64,000 bases of DNA from Aquarana catesbeiana. Its lineage: Eukaryota; Chordata; Amphibia; Anura; Ranidae. Each line of letters starts with the position of its first letter. Position 1 is the first letter of the stretch. The DNA is taken from assembly GCF_042186555.1 (NCBI RefSeq), contig NC_133326.1, positions 489,819,581 to 489,883,580 of the forward strand, written 5' to 3'. Below are positions 9,848 through 20,953 of the stretch, one piece after another. The translations under genes were made by a program, and so were the position numbers. The notes under the pieces were generated by a model that was not told the origin of the DNA, made no database searches, and saw only the letters and a program-made list of their open reading frames with translations.

Positions 9848-10359
9848 CCATAGCAAATTCAATCAGTTACATCAGCATCAGGTGCTTGATAGCTGCTGAT
9901 CCAAGACTGATTCATTTGTATGAGTGTGAGCCTATCAACGGAGTCTGTGGACAGGCACACTCTTAGATCCATTACAAACCCTTCAGCAGCACCGAATGTG
10001 CGTTCAGAAAGCACGCTGAATGCAGGACAGGCCAGTAGCTCGAATGCATATTGAGCAAGTTCTGGTCAGTGGTCCATCCTCAAGACCCAGTAACCCAGTG
10101 GATGCTTTTCTGGCCTGCCTCAGGAGATCCTGTAAGCCTGGGTACCTGCTCAAGAACCGCTGCACCACCAAATTCAGGATGCGTGCCAAACATGGAACAT
10201 GGGTCAAGTGTCCCTGTCGGAGGACGGAGAGAAGGTTGGTGCCATTGTTGCATACAACCATTCCTGGCTGAAGCTGGCGTGGTGTCAACCACCTCTGAGC
10301 CTGCCCCTGCAGAGCTGACAGAATCTCTGCCCCGGTGTGGCTCCTGTCCCCTAAGCTAG
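9848..10359 (-). pseudogene. hAT transposase fragment with internal deletion
   Basis: On the minus strand this matches the hAT protein at 56185-59446. The part near 10359-10120 reads SLGDRSHTGAEILSALQG, then MVVCNNGTNLLSVLR and HVPCLARILNLVVQRFL. The order then jumps at about 10110 to the dimerisation region (9850-10100), including LSERTFGAAEG-like sequence. The catalytic CDNG has become CNNG. Roughly 1 kb of the parent gene between these parts is missing. Every amino-acid match is to the element 44 kb away, so both belong to one family. Confidence 0.8.
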
Positions 10360-10527
10360 GGATGAGCCGAACACCCCCCTGTTCGGTTCGCACCAGAACT
10401 TGCGAACAGGAAAAAATTTGTTCGAACACACGAACACCGCTAAAGTCTATGGGACACAAACATGAATAATCAAAAGTGCTAATTTTAATAAGCTTATATG
10501 CAAGTTTTTGTCATAAATGCCCTTCAA
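10360..10527 (-). mobile_element. hAT right-terminus fragment
   Basis: TAGGGATGAGCCGAACACCC at 10360 is the reverse complement of the right terminus of the hAT element ending at 60834. The adjoining GGTTCGCACCAGAAC and GACTTTAG/GTCTATGGGAC words are in the same order. It abuts the transposase fragment to its left without a full element, so two different fragments of the family meet here. The right boundary with the piggyBac sequence near 10527 is approximate. Confidence 0.7.
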
Positions 10528-10797
10528 AACCCCCTGTGGCTTCCCCCTAATTCCGGAGCAGCAAATATCCCCCTTTTACTGCCCAGCCAGGTGAACACCG
10601 ATGATTTTGTCACGCTTGATTTTTTTTTATTTGATATTCACCAAAGGCTTACTATCGTCCATTGTGGCCCAGTGCAACCTCTACGCACAGCAGTACATAG
10701 TAAGCAACCCTGGCTCTAGTTATGCCCGTCCCTATGTGGAGTGGAGAGAGCTTACCATAGAGGAATTTAAATTTTTTTTAGGCCTAACTTTTACAAT

Positions 10798-10992
10798 GTG
10801 AGTCTACAAAAATAAATGTAGCAGAGGAATATAAAACAGTATACTCTAGAGCAAGGGGTGCGGGAGTGTCCAACAATGTTAGAAGAAAAAAGGAAAGAAA
10901 GGAAAGAAAAACATTGTTGGACACTCCCGCACCCCTTGCTCTAGAGTATACTGTTTTATATTCCTCTGCTACATTTATTTTTGTAGATTCAC
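10798..10992. repeat. Foldback with long near-perfect arms
   Basis: GTGAGTCTACAAAAATAAAT through CCAACAATGTT (10798-10880) is the reverse complement of AACATTGTTGG through ATTTTTGTAGATTCAC (10910-10992), with about one mismatch. The loop AGAAGAAAAAAGGAAAG and onward is purely purine. Confidence 0.9.
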
Positions 10993-11320
10993 ATATATAC
11001 ATTTATACTCATATATCTTATTATAGTGAGTACGCTCTACAAGGATTCTGGGTGACATTTGGGTCCAACCCTCTCCTCCTTCTTTCCATTTTCTTGCCAT
11101 GCCTGCCCTACGCCTGACCTCAGCTTTCCATGCTTTGGCCCTCGTCCCTTCAGCTCTCGTGGGAGAGGCTTTCCACCCGCCCCTGCCGGGGGCAGCCCCT
11201 GGAGCCAATCACCTGACAAGTGAGTATAGTGACCACCAGTTCTGGCTTGGTGCTTTTGTCCAGTCATAACCTATACTCCAATCTACTTTTTTACTTGTTG
11301 TTACAGACATCAGATATACA

Positions 11321-11373
11321 CATCAGCCTCTGATGATGCGAGGAGAGCTCGCGAAACGCGTCAGTTAGAGATG
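11321..11373 (+). ncRNA. Hammerhead ribozyme, consensus-like core
   Basis: CTGATGA (11330-11336) is the exact 5' core. After one extra T, GCGAG/CTCGC (11338-11342 and 11348-11352) pairs as stem II with loop GAGAG. GAAA (11353-11356) and CGCGTC (11357-11362) complete the 3' core with a minimal stem III and predicted cleavage after C11362. The flanks CATC (11321-11324) and GATG (11370-11373) plus CT/AG next to the core can form an interrupted stem I. Self-cleaving hammerheads of this minimal type are known in Penelope-like retroelements. The extra base before stem II is shared with the other copies here. Confidence 0.65.
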
Positions 11374-12663
11374 TATTATGTATATCTGTATTCATGATAC
11401 TTTGATGTATGTAATTTTGGCTAAGTATTTAGGACTATCATGTTATGCTGCTGCTTTTATGAATTGCCATCTACATGTATGACCTGTATTGGGTTATAAT
11501 GATCTTAATAAACCTTAATATTTTTCTACTATTATATTTATTTACTTGTGATCATCATGGACACCTCATTTAAAGTCCGTAAAGGCGAGTTTTTATTTTT
11601 TATGTGTAATATAGGGATGGAGGTGTCTCATGTTAAGGAGCAGTTTTCAGTCTTTTTCTCCTCTCAATTATATACCCCCGAACAGAATATTTCCGTGGAT
11701 GAGTCCCTTGTAAAATTTTCCAGCAGGCTGGGCATCAAACAATTTATCCCCAGCAAAAGGGCCCGATATGGGGTAAAAATGTACAAACTTTGCGACCGAG
11801 CCACCGGGTACATTTACGCCTTCTGGGTTTACGAAGGGAAGGACACCCAACTGCACCCCCCTGAATGTCCAGAATATATTGGAGCCAGCGGCAAAGTTGT
11901 CTGGGAGCTTGTTTATCCACTCCTTGGAAAGGGGTACCACCTTTATGTGGATAACTTTTATACAAGTTTGCCCCTCTTCCGCAACCTTCACCGGAGGGAC
12001 ACCCCAGCATGTGGTACCGTAAGAACCAATAGAAAAGGCTTCCCACAAAAACTGGTCAATGAAAGGCTAGACGACGTTTTTGCGGAACCAGGAGCTATTG
12101 GCTGTCAAGTGGAGGGACAGACGAAACGTCCACATGTTGACGACAATCCATAATGACACCTACGTGGAAGTGCACAGAAGAAACGGCCCAGTACAGAAAC
12201 CAGCTTGTATCTATGATTATAATTTATTTATGGGGGGAGTGGACTTCAATGATCAGATGATTGAACCCTACCTTCCCACAAGAAAATCTCGTCATTGGTA
12301 TAAAAAAGTGTCCATTTATTTTTTCAGTTTGGCCATGTATAACACTTATGTTATTTACCAAAAATCTACTGAGACCCCCGTATACTATCTGCACTACCAG
12401 GAACAAGTAATCTCCGCCCTTTGTACCCTGAAAGCACACTAGAAAATATTTGCTATGATTCCGTGAGCAGACTCCACAAACGCCACTTTCTTGACAAAAT
12501 CCCCTCCCGTGAAACAGGCCACAGACGTCAGAAGAGGTGCTGGGTGTGCTCCAAAGGAGGAATTAGAAGAGACACTACGTATTATTGTCCCCAATGTCCT
12601 TCCCAGCCAGGCCTCTGTATAGGTGAATGTTTCCGCCGTTACCATACTTCTCTACATTATTAG

Positions 12664-13426
12664 GGAAGTATGGTAAACGTAATTCTCATTTCCTGTCATT
12701 TTCCTCTACACCCCTTATGCCACTGCACTGAACTGTACATACCTCTGTCTTCTCCGGAACTGACCCTGGCCTGTTATATGACCAAGCTTATGCCTAACGC
12801 TAAATTGTACCTACCTCTGCCTGCTCTGGAACTGACCCTGGACTGTTTGACCAAGTTTTTTGCCTGCCTCTTGGACTGATCATTTACCCTGCTATGCTAG
12901 TGGGAACACAGGGGTCTCACATATGTTAGGGGCTCCAGAAATGTTTTTCTGGATGAAGAAAACTAATTTTTTAGTTTTCTCATTCCCAGATTTAGGGTCT
13001 GGAGACTCGGAGGCTTCAAAGAGATTTGGGTGGGAGAAACCTCTACCCCTGTCCCCATTCTTTCCTGGCCTGCTACTTGGACCATGTTCCTGCTTACTAC
13101 CAGGACCAATATTTTGGCACTGCTGGCAATGTCTCTGCTTGCACTGACCCTGGACTGTATAAGGACAGTATCCCTGCCTGTACTGACTATGGACAATATT
13201 CTTGCCTGCTGCCTGGACAATTCAATTCACTGTCGCTGACCTTGTCCCTACCTGCTGCCTGGATCAGGGCTCTCCTCCTGTGGACAACTGCACTACTAAA
13301 ACCACAGGTAATCTTTTGTTTACCCTTTGCTCAGCAGAATGTATTTTAGGGTGTAATTCTTGGTATGTTCATGCTATGTGTTAAAAATATGAAGGGCCTT
13401 CAAAAATGTGATAGATTGTAAGGAAA
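12664..13426. repeat. Degenerate CTG/CCTGG-rich 3' region of piggyBac 1
   Basis: Loose repeats of the type GCCTGCTGCCTGGACAA and CTGGAACTGACCCTGGACTG follow the transposase stop. Short open frames here share no recognisable domain and reflect the repeats. Confidence 0.5.
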
Positions 13427-14770
13427 TTAGATGTGTAATTTATGCTCCTAGAACGCCTGAATGTGCTACTTCAATGTTGCGCCTCTGTATGTGGCCAGGC
13501 TGTGTAAAAGTCTCACACATGTGGTATCGCCATACTCAGGAGGAGTAGCAGAATATATTTTGGGGTGTCATTTTTGCTATGTACATGCCATGTGTTGGAA
13601 ATATCTTAGAAATGGACAAGTTTGTGTAAAAAAATGCGTTTTAATTTTTTTTCCACATTTTCCAAAAACTTCTGGAAAAAAATGAACCGTTCAAAAGACT
13701 CATTATGCCTCATAGATTATACGTTGGGGTGTTTTCTTTCCAAAATGGGGTCACTTTGTGGGCATTTCCATTGTCCTGGTGCTCCAGGGCCTTCAAAAGT
13801 GTAATAGGTGGTTGAGAGATTAGATGTGTAATTTATGCTCCTAGAACGCCTGAATGTGCTACTTCAATGTTGCGCCTCTGTATGTGGCCAGGCTGTGTAA
13901 AAGTCTCACGCATGTGTTATCGCCATACTCAGGAGGAGTAGCAGAATATATTTTGGGGTGTCATTTTTGCTATGTACATGCTATGTGTTGGAAATATCTT
14001 AGAAATGGACAACTTTGTGTAAAAAAAATGCCTTTTCATTTTTTTTCCACATTTTCCAAAAACTTCTGGAAAAAAATGAACCATTCAAAAGACTCATTAT
14101 GCCTCATAGATTATATGTTGGGGTGTTTGCTTTCCAAAATGGGGTCACTTTGTGGGCGTTTCCATTGTCCTGGTGCTCCAGGGCCTTCAAAAGTGTAATA
14201 GGTGGTTGAGAAGTTAGATGTGTAATTTATGTTCCTAGAACGCCTGAATGTGCTACTTCAATGTTGCGCCTCTGTATGTGGCCAGGCTGTGTAAAAGTCT
14301 CACACATGTGGTATCGCCATACTCAGGAGGAGTAGCAGAGAATATTTTGGGGTGTCATTTTTGCTATGTACATGCCATGTGTTGGAAATATCTTAGAAAT
14401 GGACAACTTTGTGTAAAAAAAATGCCTTTTCATTTTTTTTCCACATTTTCCAAAAACTTCTGGAAAAAAATGAACCATTCAAAAGACTCATTATGCCTCA
14501 TAGATTATATGTTGGGGTGTTTGCTTTCCAAAATGGGGTCACTTTGTGGGCGTTTCCATTGTCTGGTGCTCCAGGGCCTTCAAAAGTGTAATAGGTGGTT
14601 GAGAAGTTAGATGTGTAATTTATGCTCCTAGAACGCCTGAATGTGCTACTTCAATGTTGCGCCTCTGTATGTGGCCAGGCTGTGTAAAAGTCTCACACAT
14701 GTGGTATCGCCATACTCAGGAGGAGTAGCAGAATATATTTTGGGGTGTCATTTGTGTAATGTACATGCCA
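13427..14770. repeat. 393-bp tandem repeat, about 3.4 copies
   Basis: The word TTAGATGTGTAATTTATG begins near 13427, 13820, 14214 and 14607, giving periods of 393-394 bp. Each unit contains ACTTCAATGTTGCGCCTCTG, GTGGCCAGGCTGTGTAAAAG, GGAGTAGCAGAATAT, a TTTTCCACATTTTCC stretch and CCAAAATGGGGTCACTTTG. Units are about 97% alike by eye and the fourth is partial. The same words occur singly at 44.9-45.1 and 46.5-46.7 kb in piggyBac 2, so the unit is a normal 3' module that was amplified here. Confidence 0.95.
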
Positions 14771-15434
14771 TGTGAGAGAAATAACCTGTTATAATGACAA
14801 TTTGGTGTGAAAAAAAATAAAAATAAAAAAAATCTTCATTTTGCAAAGAATTGTGGGAAAAAATAACAACTTCAAAAAACTCACCATGCCTCTTACTAAA
14901 TACCTTGGAATGTCTACTTTCCAAAAAGGGGTCATTTTGTGGGTATTTGTACTTTCCTGGCTTGTTAGGGTCTCAAGAAATGAGATAGGCCTCAGTACAT
15001 CAGGTGTGATCAGATGGATCAGTTTTCAGTGATTGGCACCATAGCTTGTAGACTCTATAACTTTCACACAGACTAAATAATATCCACTAATTTAGGTTAT
15101 TTTTACCAAAGATATGTAGCAGTATAAATTTTGGCCCACATTTATGAAGAAAAATTACTTATTTGCAAAATTTTATAATAGAAATGAAGAAAAATTCTTT
15201 TTTTTACAAAATTTTCGGTCTTTTTTCATTTATTGCAAAAAAAAAAATAAAAAACCCAGAGGTGATCAAATACCCCCAAAAGAAAGCTCTATTTGTGTGA
15301 AAAAAGGACGAAAATTTCATATGGGTACAGTGTTGCATGACTGAGTAATTGTCATTCAAAATGTGAGAGCACCGAAAGCTGAAAATTGGTCTGGTTAGGA
15401 AGGGGGTTTAAGTGCCCAGTGGTCAAGTGGTTAA

Positions 15435-15906
15435 TCAACTAGTTTTTATTGTTTTTTTTTTTTAACATTATACAACAAAAAAGTAAAACACATTTGATAA
15501 TTCCATCACATTACCCCACCCAACATCGGTGCATAAAAAACAAAAAAAAGAAAAACAAAAGGGAACCCCCCTTCCTTATCTGCAATTATCAAATGATAGT
15601 TCAATTCCCTCCTTCACATTTTTCCAGAATTATACATATGTTATTGTATTTTTCATTTCGCTTTGGTATTATATTTCTTTATTAATTTTCCATCTCATTA
15701 ATATAATCATCTGATTGCTCAGACAAATTAGACACTAACCACTAATGCCAGATTTTTTCAAATTTCTTAGGGTATCTCCTATGTATATAAGTCAGTTCCT
15801 CTCCTCTTAAATTAGGAGTAGTTGCTTTAATCCTTTGATCTATCGTTTGTGTACAGTTTGATATCCATTTTTGCAATGAACTGATTGTATTGGTCTCCCC
15901 TATGGT
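15435..15906 (-). other. AT-rich segment, possible LINE 3' end
   Basis: Read on the minus strand, an open stretch (SSLQKWISNCTQTIDQRIKA, then RYPKKFEKIW) runs to a stop near 15745. It is followed by AT-rich DNA and finally poly-A-like sequence next to 15465. That is the shape of a LINE 3' end adjoining the decayed PLE at 15907. No motif is diagnostic. Confidence 0.25.
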
Positions 15907-18010
15907 CCTCTTTCCTTCAGTTGGTTTTCTATCATTTCAATTCCCATAGTGTGTGGAAAAGCATTATAAAGACTTTCAATGTCTATAGCCACAAGCCATG
16001 TATTTTTGGTGACATGCATGCCCTCAAGAGTTTGAAGAAGATCAATGGTATCCTTAAAGTATGAAAATAGAGAAGTTACATGAGGTTACATAAGGACAAA
16101 GATATTTATCTACAAGGGAACTGGCATTCTCAGTTAGTCTCTGGCAGCCTGACACAATAGGACGGCCAGGAGGATTGGTTAATGATTTGTGCACTTTGGG
16201 CAGCGCATAGAAGGTAGGAATGTTTGGTTCTTTAGTATTTCGATAGTTCCAGGTGTTTTTGTTAATAAGCCCTCGTTGATAGGCTCTCAAGATTATGGAA
16301 TAGTATTCCTGATTGAAATTCTCAATAACGCTTCTAGAAATGGGTCAATACCATTCCTTATTCTTAAGAATATCCCGGCACATAGGTTCATAATTTTCAA
16401 CATCCATGATAACTACATTCCCCCCTTGTTTGACGACAATCTGAGAATTGTTCTGGAGAGATTTAACGGCCTGTTTGTGTCTTATAGATAGATTATTGGC
16501 CTGTCTGTTGCAAAAATCCACCTTTTCAATTTCCTTGGTGGTCTGCTAGGCAAACGCCCAGATATTGGGATTATTGCTAAGCACCGGAAAAGCCAGTGAT
16601 TTAGATCAGAAGGAGAAAGGTGAGGAGAAGGCGACACTGGGAACGATAACGCCACCTTTAGGGGGAACCAGAGGTGCGTCATCTCCAGTGCGGCCCTCCT
16701 CCCACAGGTCCATCAGATCATCAATGGCTTGAAGTTCGTCCAAGCTAAAGTTCTGTGTACTGGGAGGATATAATCAGCCTCACGGGGGCTGTCGTAAAGA
16801 ACTTTATACATTACCCTCCTTGCAAATAAATGTACATCCTTAATAATCTGAAACTTGTCACCATCAATCAATGGACAAAAGGTAAGACCTAGTTTTAATA
16901 CTTCAATTTCATCAACAGGTAAAGACACAGAGGAGAGATTAATAATCCCTAGCTCTGTGTCTCTGTGTTGTCCTTCAATGCTAGAAGAGCCAGTGAAGGG
17001 CTCTGGGATTGTTCCGGTGTTTTCACTAAAAAAATAGGAGCTAATTTGGGATCAATGGATTGGGTACTAATAGGAAACAAGGAAGAAAGATTAGGCTAAC
17101 TTACCCTTCTAGTAGCAGTGGTAGTCATAGTGGGAAAGAAGACGAAGTGGGTGCCGCAGTGCTCTGTACAGAATTGGAAGCCCATATAGGCGTGGTTGGC
17201 ATGGTTTTGAGTGAACATGAAGTGGAAGTGGATGGCTGTGTAGTGGTAAATTTGGGACAAACAGATTGTGGTCATCAAGTTGCAGAAGGCTCATCAAAGT
17301 GATTCCATTGAAGTGGTATCGGATCCCCCTTTGCATTTCTTTGGTAGTCTATCCTGGGACAAACCCTGGAAATTGTCGATTGGCTGGATGACAGGGAGGA
17401 AGCAGAGGGTGCATTAGGTATCTCACTATCCATTTTGGGTGCTGTATAAGTGGGTGGTCTATTCATGGGTCTACTGTAGTCTGTTTGGTTCTATTTGTAA
17501 GCGTAGCCATTTTCATGTGCTGATTTATCTCTAAGGAATTAACCCTCCTTGGCATTAATGATGCCCACTGTATATTCCTCAAGATATTCATGTAATTCTT
17601 TTTCTTTTTTGGTAAAGGTAGGGGAGGAAATAATAAGGACATGATCCTGATACGAAGTATTAATTTGGACATCAAGATTAGTAATTTCACTCTCGTATTG
17701 CTTGCACAAAATTGCAATCATTTCTAAAGAGCATGTTTGGAGGTTTTGTTCCCAAACCCGCTTGAGAGACTTTGATCTTTCTAAGGTTAGGGAAGATTTG
17801 GATTCTCAAACCCCAAGGCACAATGTTATTTTCTGAGTATTTTTTAAAGTAATGTTTATGCCAATAGATTCTTACTTTCTTCTCCAAAAGATGCTGTAGT
17901 CTCATGAACAATCGATCTAAGTCAGCCTTAGTAATGTTGGAAACATTCTGAGAAGACTGGATTTTAAATCCCTCCCAGGCCTTTCCACAAAATTCAGCTA
18001 TGATAAATCA
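15907..18010 (-). pseudogene. Penelope-like element reverse transcriptase, heavily decayed
   Basis: Minus-strand fragments in PLE order. An N-terminal region carries WHKHYFKKYSENNIVPWGLR (near 17850). Next is VDEIEVLKLGLTFCPLIDG with DVHLFARRVMYKVLYD (16920-16800), the PLE-specific segment before the RT core. The RT core has TFYALPKVHKSLTNPPGRPI (near 16210) and TWLVAIDIESLYNAFPH (near 15990), whose first Asp is RT motif A. It then breaks at 15907. At least four frame changes are needed. PLE proteins couple RT to a GIY-YIG endonuclease for target-primed insertion. The thumb, YxDD box and endonuclease are missing here, although a thumb plus endonuclease fragment lies at 23.7-24.8 kb. Confidence 0.8.
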
Positions 18011-18362
18011 AAGTCACTGTACAATAACAAAAGAGAAATAAAAAAAGAAAAAAATCAAATCAATTAGCAAATACAAAGTTACAAATATATATACATAAGT
18101 TGTATCAATGTACACATAGATTAGATGAAGGGGTCACCCAAGCATGGGAAAATGGCATATTGAAACACCTGTTCTAGAATGCTGGGAAGGTGGGTTGAGT
18201 GACCCTATTTTATCCGGCACCTCATGCCTATTCAATAGATAAGAGTAGTAACAGGGAGGGGTGGCAGTATCGACTGTACTTTGCTACAATTAGAAACCCG
18301 GTGGATCAATAATTTGGATGCCACAACTTACCCAGGTTTCACTGAATATATACGCTTTAAAC
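18011..18362. other. No recognisable gene
   Basis: AT-rich DNA that may be the 5' region of the PLE to its left. It contains no convincing motif. The segment GGTGGCAGTATCGACTGTAC (18260-18279) looks unique within the window. Confidence 0.3.
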
Positions 18363-19030
18363 AGGGCTTTTTTTCAGTGGGAACACGGGGGAACACAGTT
18401 CCGGCACCTCTAGCAATGAATGTATGTAATGGTAGGGTGTGCTGGAGGGTCTATTGATGCTGGCTGCTTGGGGAATCTATTGTCGCTAGTAAGGATCTAT
18501 TTTTGCATGGGGATCTATTCTTGCTGGGTAGGTCTATTGTTGCTGGTGGGGGGTTAATTGTTGCTGGAAGGGATCTACTGTTGAGGTAGAGGTCTATTGA
18601 TGTTGGCTGCTGGGAGATCTGTTGTTGTTGCTGGGGGTCTATTGTTACTGGGGTGTCTTTTTGGTGTGGGGGAGCATTGTTGCTGGGGGGGGGCAGTCTA
18701 TTGTTGTGTATGGGATCTATTGTTGCTGAGGGATGTCTATTGTTTCTGGGGGGAGGTCTATTGTTTCGGGGGGGGGGGGGTTACTGTTGCTGGGGTGGGG
18801 TCTATTGTTGCTCACAGCAGGGATTCTATATTACTGTTTTGTTATCATTAAAAAAATCACTTAGTAGTACAAAATGATACTTGGTTCTGTATTCTCTAAA
18901 AGGGGCGGTACTGGGAGGTATGTAGAAGGTGGAACCAAGGGACATTGCTCAGAGGTGGGTAGAGGGCAGAAACGACGGCTGACTCAGAAGGCAGGAGTTC
19001 CTGCACCTATTCTCTGAGAAAAAAAGCCCT
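18363..19030. mobile_element. Inverted-repeat element with GGATCTATTGTTGCTGG minisatellite
   Basis: The termini AGGGCTTTTTTTCAG (18363-18377) and CTGAGAAAAAAAGCCCT (19014-19030) are near-perfect inverted repeats, with TTTAAA-type words on both flanks. Inside, 18437-18820 is a degenerate minisatellite of roughly 20-30 bp units (GGATCTATTGTTGCTGGGG). GTTCCGGCACCTCT near the left end and AGGAGTTCCTGCACCTATTC near the right continue the inverted symmetry. Non-coding. Confidence 0.6.
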
Positions 19031-20953
19031 GGTTTTAAATCTTTCCTATGATCAGAGACTGGATTCATCCATGTTTCATGTTTTTTCTGTATATACCTGA
19101 CATAGATGATCCATGTATAGATATAGAGCCATGAATACTTCTGTATATCCATGAATACCTCTGTATATCCTTCTCTCCCCTCCCCATCTGGTAAATTCCA
19201 GTACCTTTCCACTTATTTTGCCTAGGTGATTAATGTTACTGTGTATTTCAGAATGAAGTGTTTAGACAATATATAACATATGATATAGATGTTTGCAACA
19301 TTTTAAGACTGTAAACCATCTTTAATGATGGAACAAGTGTTTTTTTTTTTTTTTTTTTTTATATATATAACTTTAATTAAGTCTCTGTATCTCTATTTAA
19401 TTGCATGTTGTATCTCTTCAAACATTATAGTTCACATGGATGTTGTGCACTCAATGGATGGTTCACCGGTATATAAGTGCACCTACACATCGTTTCCCCT
19501 CTCTCCCTTTCTCTCTCCCTCCCTCCTTCATTCATTGAGACACATGGGACTTTCTGTAGGTTGTCCATTGCGGTTGGTGGTGTGTAGTGCGTGTGACTGC
19601 ATGGACGCCCTGGGCCTCTGTCCATACCAGGGCAGATGCCCACTCTGGCTGCTCGCTTTGTGCCAGCGCTGTACCATCCTAGTCCTCAATGGATTCACAT
19701 TGGTCCCGTTCAGCATATTCTAGCATCTCTGGCTGTGTGGATATGGAGGGGTTGCTCCACCCACTAATTCTGGAATGTCTATCCTGCGCCATGTGACGCA
19801 TTTGCGTCACATGACTGCCTCACTCCGCTGCTTGGTATTCTGGTCCTTGTAGGCGAAGGGAGGGCCCGCGCTGGCGCATGTGCAGTGGCCATATCTCGTC
19901 CGTGCTCGGTTGGCGACGTCAGACACCGACCGAGTGGCGTGTATATTAGGCTGGCCTCTCTAGCACAACATCAGCTGGAGGGAAGGGGCGACCATTTGTT
20001 TTGTATGCTACTCAGTACAAGGTAACTATGGATTGTCTTTCTCATCGTCATAGCTGGGCTTTGGTTGATTGTTTTTACTGGTATGCAGCTCTGGAATTCG
20101 TGTCTGCATTTTTTACATTTGAATGCCTCACCTGCTCCAATGCTGAGCTGTGTGGGTCCCTCATGTAATTGTTTTAAATAATGAATGGACTTATGTCTGA
20201 CTTTCTCTGTGAAACCTACCATTTATGGGCTGGTCTATCAGTGTTTGAGGAGTTTTCTATACTTGAAAATGATTGCAATATTGGAGGGCTTTATATGCTT
20301 GGCTGCATCCAGGTTTTTTTATGCTGCTGTATTATTACCAACTATAGTATCATTGAATTATCCCTTATTCCTCTCTGAAAGTGGTCCATATGTGACGGTG
20401 TTACATCTCATGTTTGCATTCACTCCTTGGCACCCCTGCATGAACACTTTTCTATAGCAGAGTTTTGTAAGTATAATGGAGGCTATGTTAGCCCATACAA
20501 TTGGACACAAGGTATTTTGCCCAAGAATGGTTACTATCACAAAATTTTTTTGCTTGTTTCTCTGTAGCCTGGTCCCCATATACCCTCTGTGGTCAAACAT
20601 AACCTCCCTCACCGCAATCTGTGGATTGACTTGGTGTGTGCTCTCTCTGGGGTCCCTCTGGTGAGTTTGGTTCGAGAGAAGAGGGGGGACACTCTTCACT
20701 AACCACCTCATGTATACAGATATTATGACCAGCACAACAGTCTGTACATATACTCTGCTATCAATTTTAATGAACCTCATTTGTATTGTTTCTATGTAAT
20801 AAAATTTCTATTTTTAGTATATGTGTATACTCTTTGTTGTATTGGGCACCACCATAATCCCAACCTCCCTGTTACTACTCTTAAGTATACATATCTTTTC
20901 TTTACAGGGTTAGATAGAATAGGCTTAGAATGGGGATGAGATTAAATGTAGCT
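19031..20953. other. Unassigned DNA, no gene supported
   Basis: It holds a T/TA tract (19341-19370), a CT-rich tract (19496-19530) and moderately GC-rich DNA with CCGACCGAGTGG near 19926. Two open frames of 130-140 codons (19325-19723 plus; 20780-20358 minus) show no domain, codon-bias signal or similarity to other elements here. Confidence 0.4.

Larger units (their letters stand above)
10798..11545 (+). mobile_element. Insertion in piggyBac 1 with foldback and hammerhead motif
   Basis: This block interrupts the transposase. It opens with a foldback of two ~83-bp near-perfect arms (10798-10880 and 10910-10992) around a 29-bp purine loop. About 330 bp of non-coding DNA follow, then a hammerhead core at 11321-11373, then 170 bp that end in AATAAACC and a T-rich stretch. 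The arrangement of ribozyme followed by an AATAAA signal also occurs at 26.1 and 38.9 kb. Element boundaries and target duplication are not clear. Confidence 0.5.
10528..12663 (+). pseudogene. piggyBac transposase, broken
   Basis: Pieces align in order with the transposase at 41303-43252. The first is the N-terminal domain (NTDDFVTLDF, then a frame change, then NLYAQQYIVSNP and WRELTIEEFKFFLGL). A 0.7-kb insertion follows at about 10798-11545. The catalytic domain comes next (NISVDESLVKFSSRLGIKQF, PSKRARYGVKMYKL, YHLYVDNFYTSLPLFRNL), then a frame change near 12100 (LLAVKWRDRRNV, MGGVDFNDQM). The last piece is a Cys/His-rich domain (RCWVCSKGG, YYCPQCPSQPGLCIGECF). Asp residues in SVDES, YVDNF and VDFND match the piggyBac DDD positions. 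The region between GLTFTM and the catalytic domain is largely missing. Confidence 0.85.
10528..15434 (+). mobile_element. piggyBac element 1, 5'-truncated
   Basis: It contains a broken piggyBac transposase (10528-12663), a long 3' region with degenerate CTGCCTGG-type repeats (12670-13310), a 393-bp tandem array (13427-14770) and a terminal region. The end CAAGTGGTTAA at 15424-15434 is the reverse complement of the TTAACCACTTG start of piggyBac element 2 at 39998. The left terminus and first part of the coding region are missing. The 3' region is shared in pieces with 44800-47205 of element 2. Confidence 0.75.

Noticed and set aside
9671..9853. Short plus-strand frame upstream of the hAT fragment
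   Set aside because: Low-complexity GGTGGTGGTGG content and no homologous sequence; the real similarity here is on the minus strand.
13461..14610. Three tandem 114-120-codon frames that look like a gene family
   Set aside because: They follow the 393-bp repeat of a piggyBac 3' region. They show no domain, and related modules elsewhere are not open.
13427..14770. Regular spacing considered as a CRISPR array
   Set aside because: Units are contiguous 393-bp copies without unique spacers, and the genome is eukaryotic.
19325..19723. 132-codon plus-strand open frame
   Set aside because: Starts in a poly-T tract and runs through a CT-rich tract; no domain and no similarity to other elements in the window.
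20358..20780. 140-codon minus-strand open frame
   Set aside because: No recognisable motif, no plausible partner exons or repeat context; length is within chance expectation for 64 kb.
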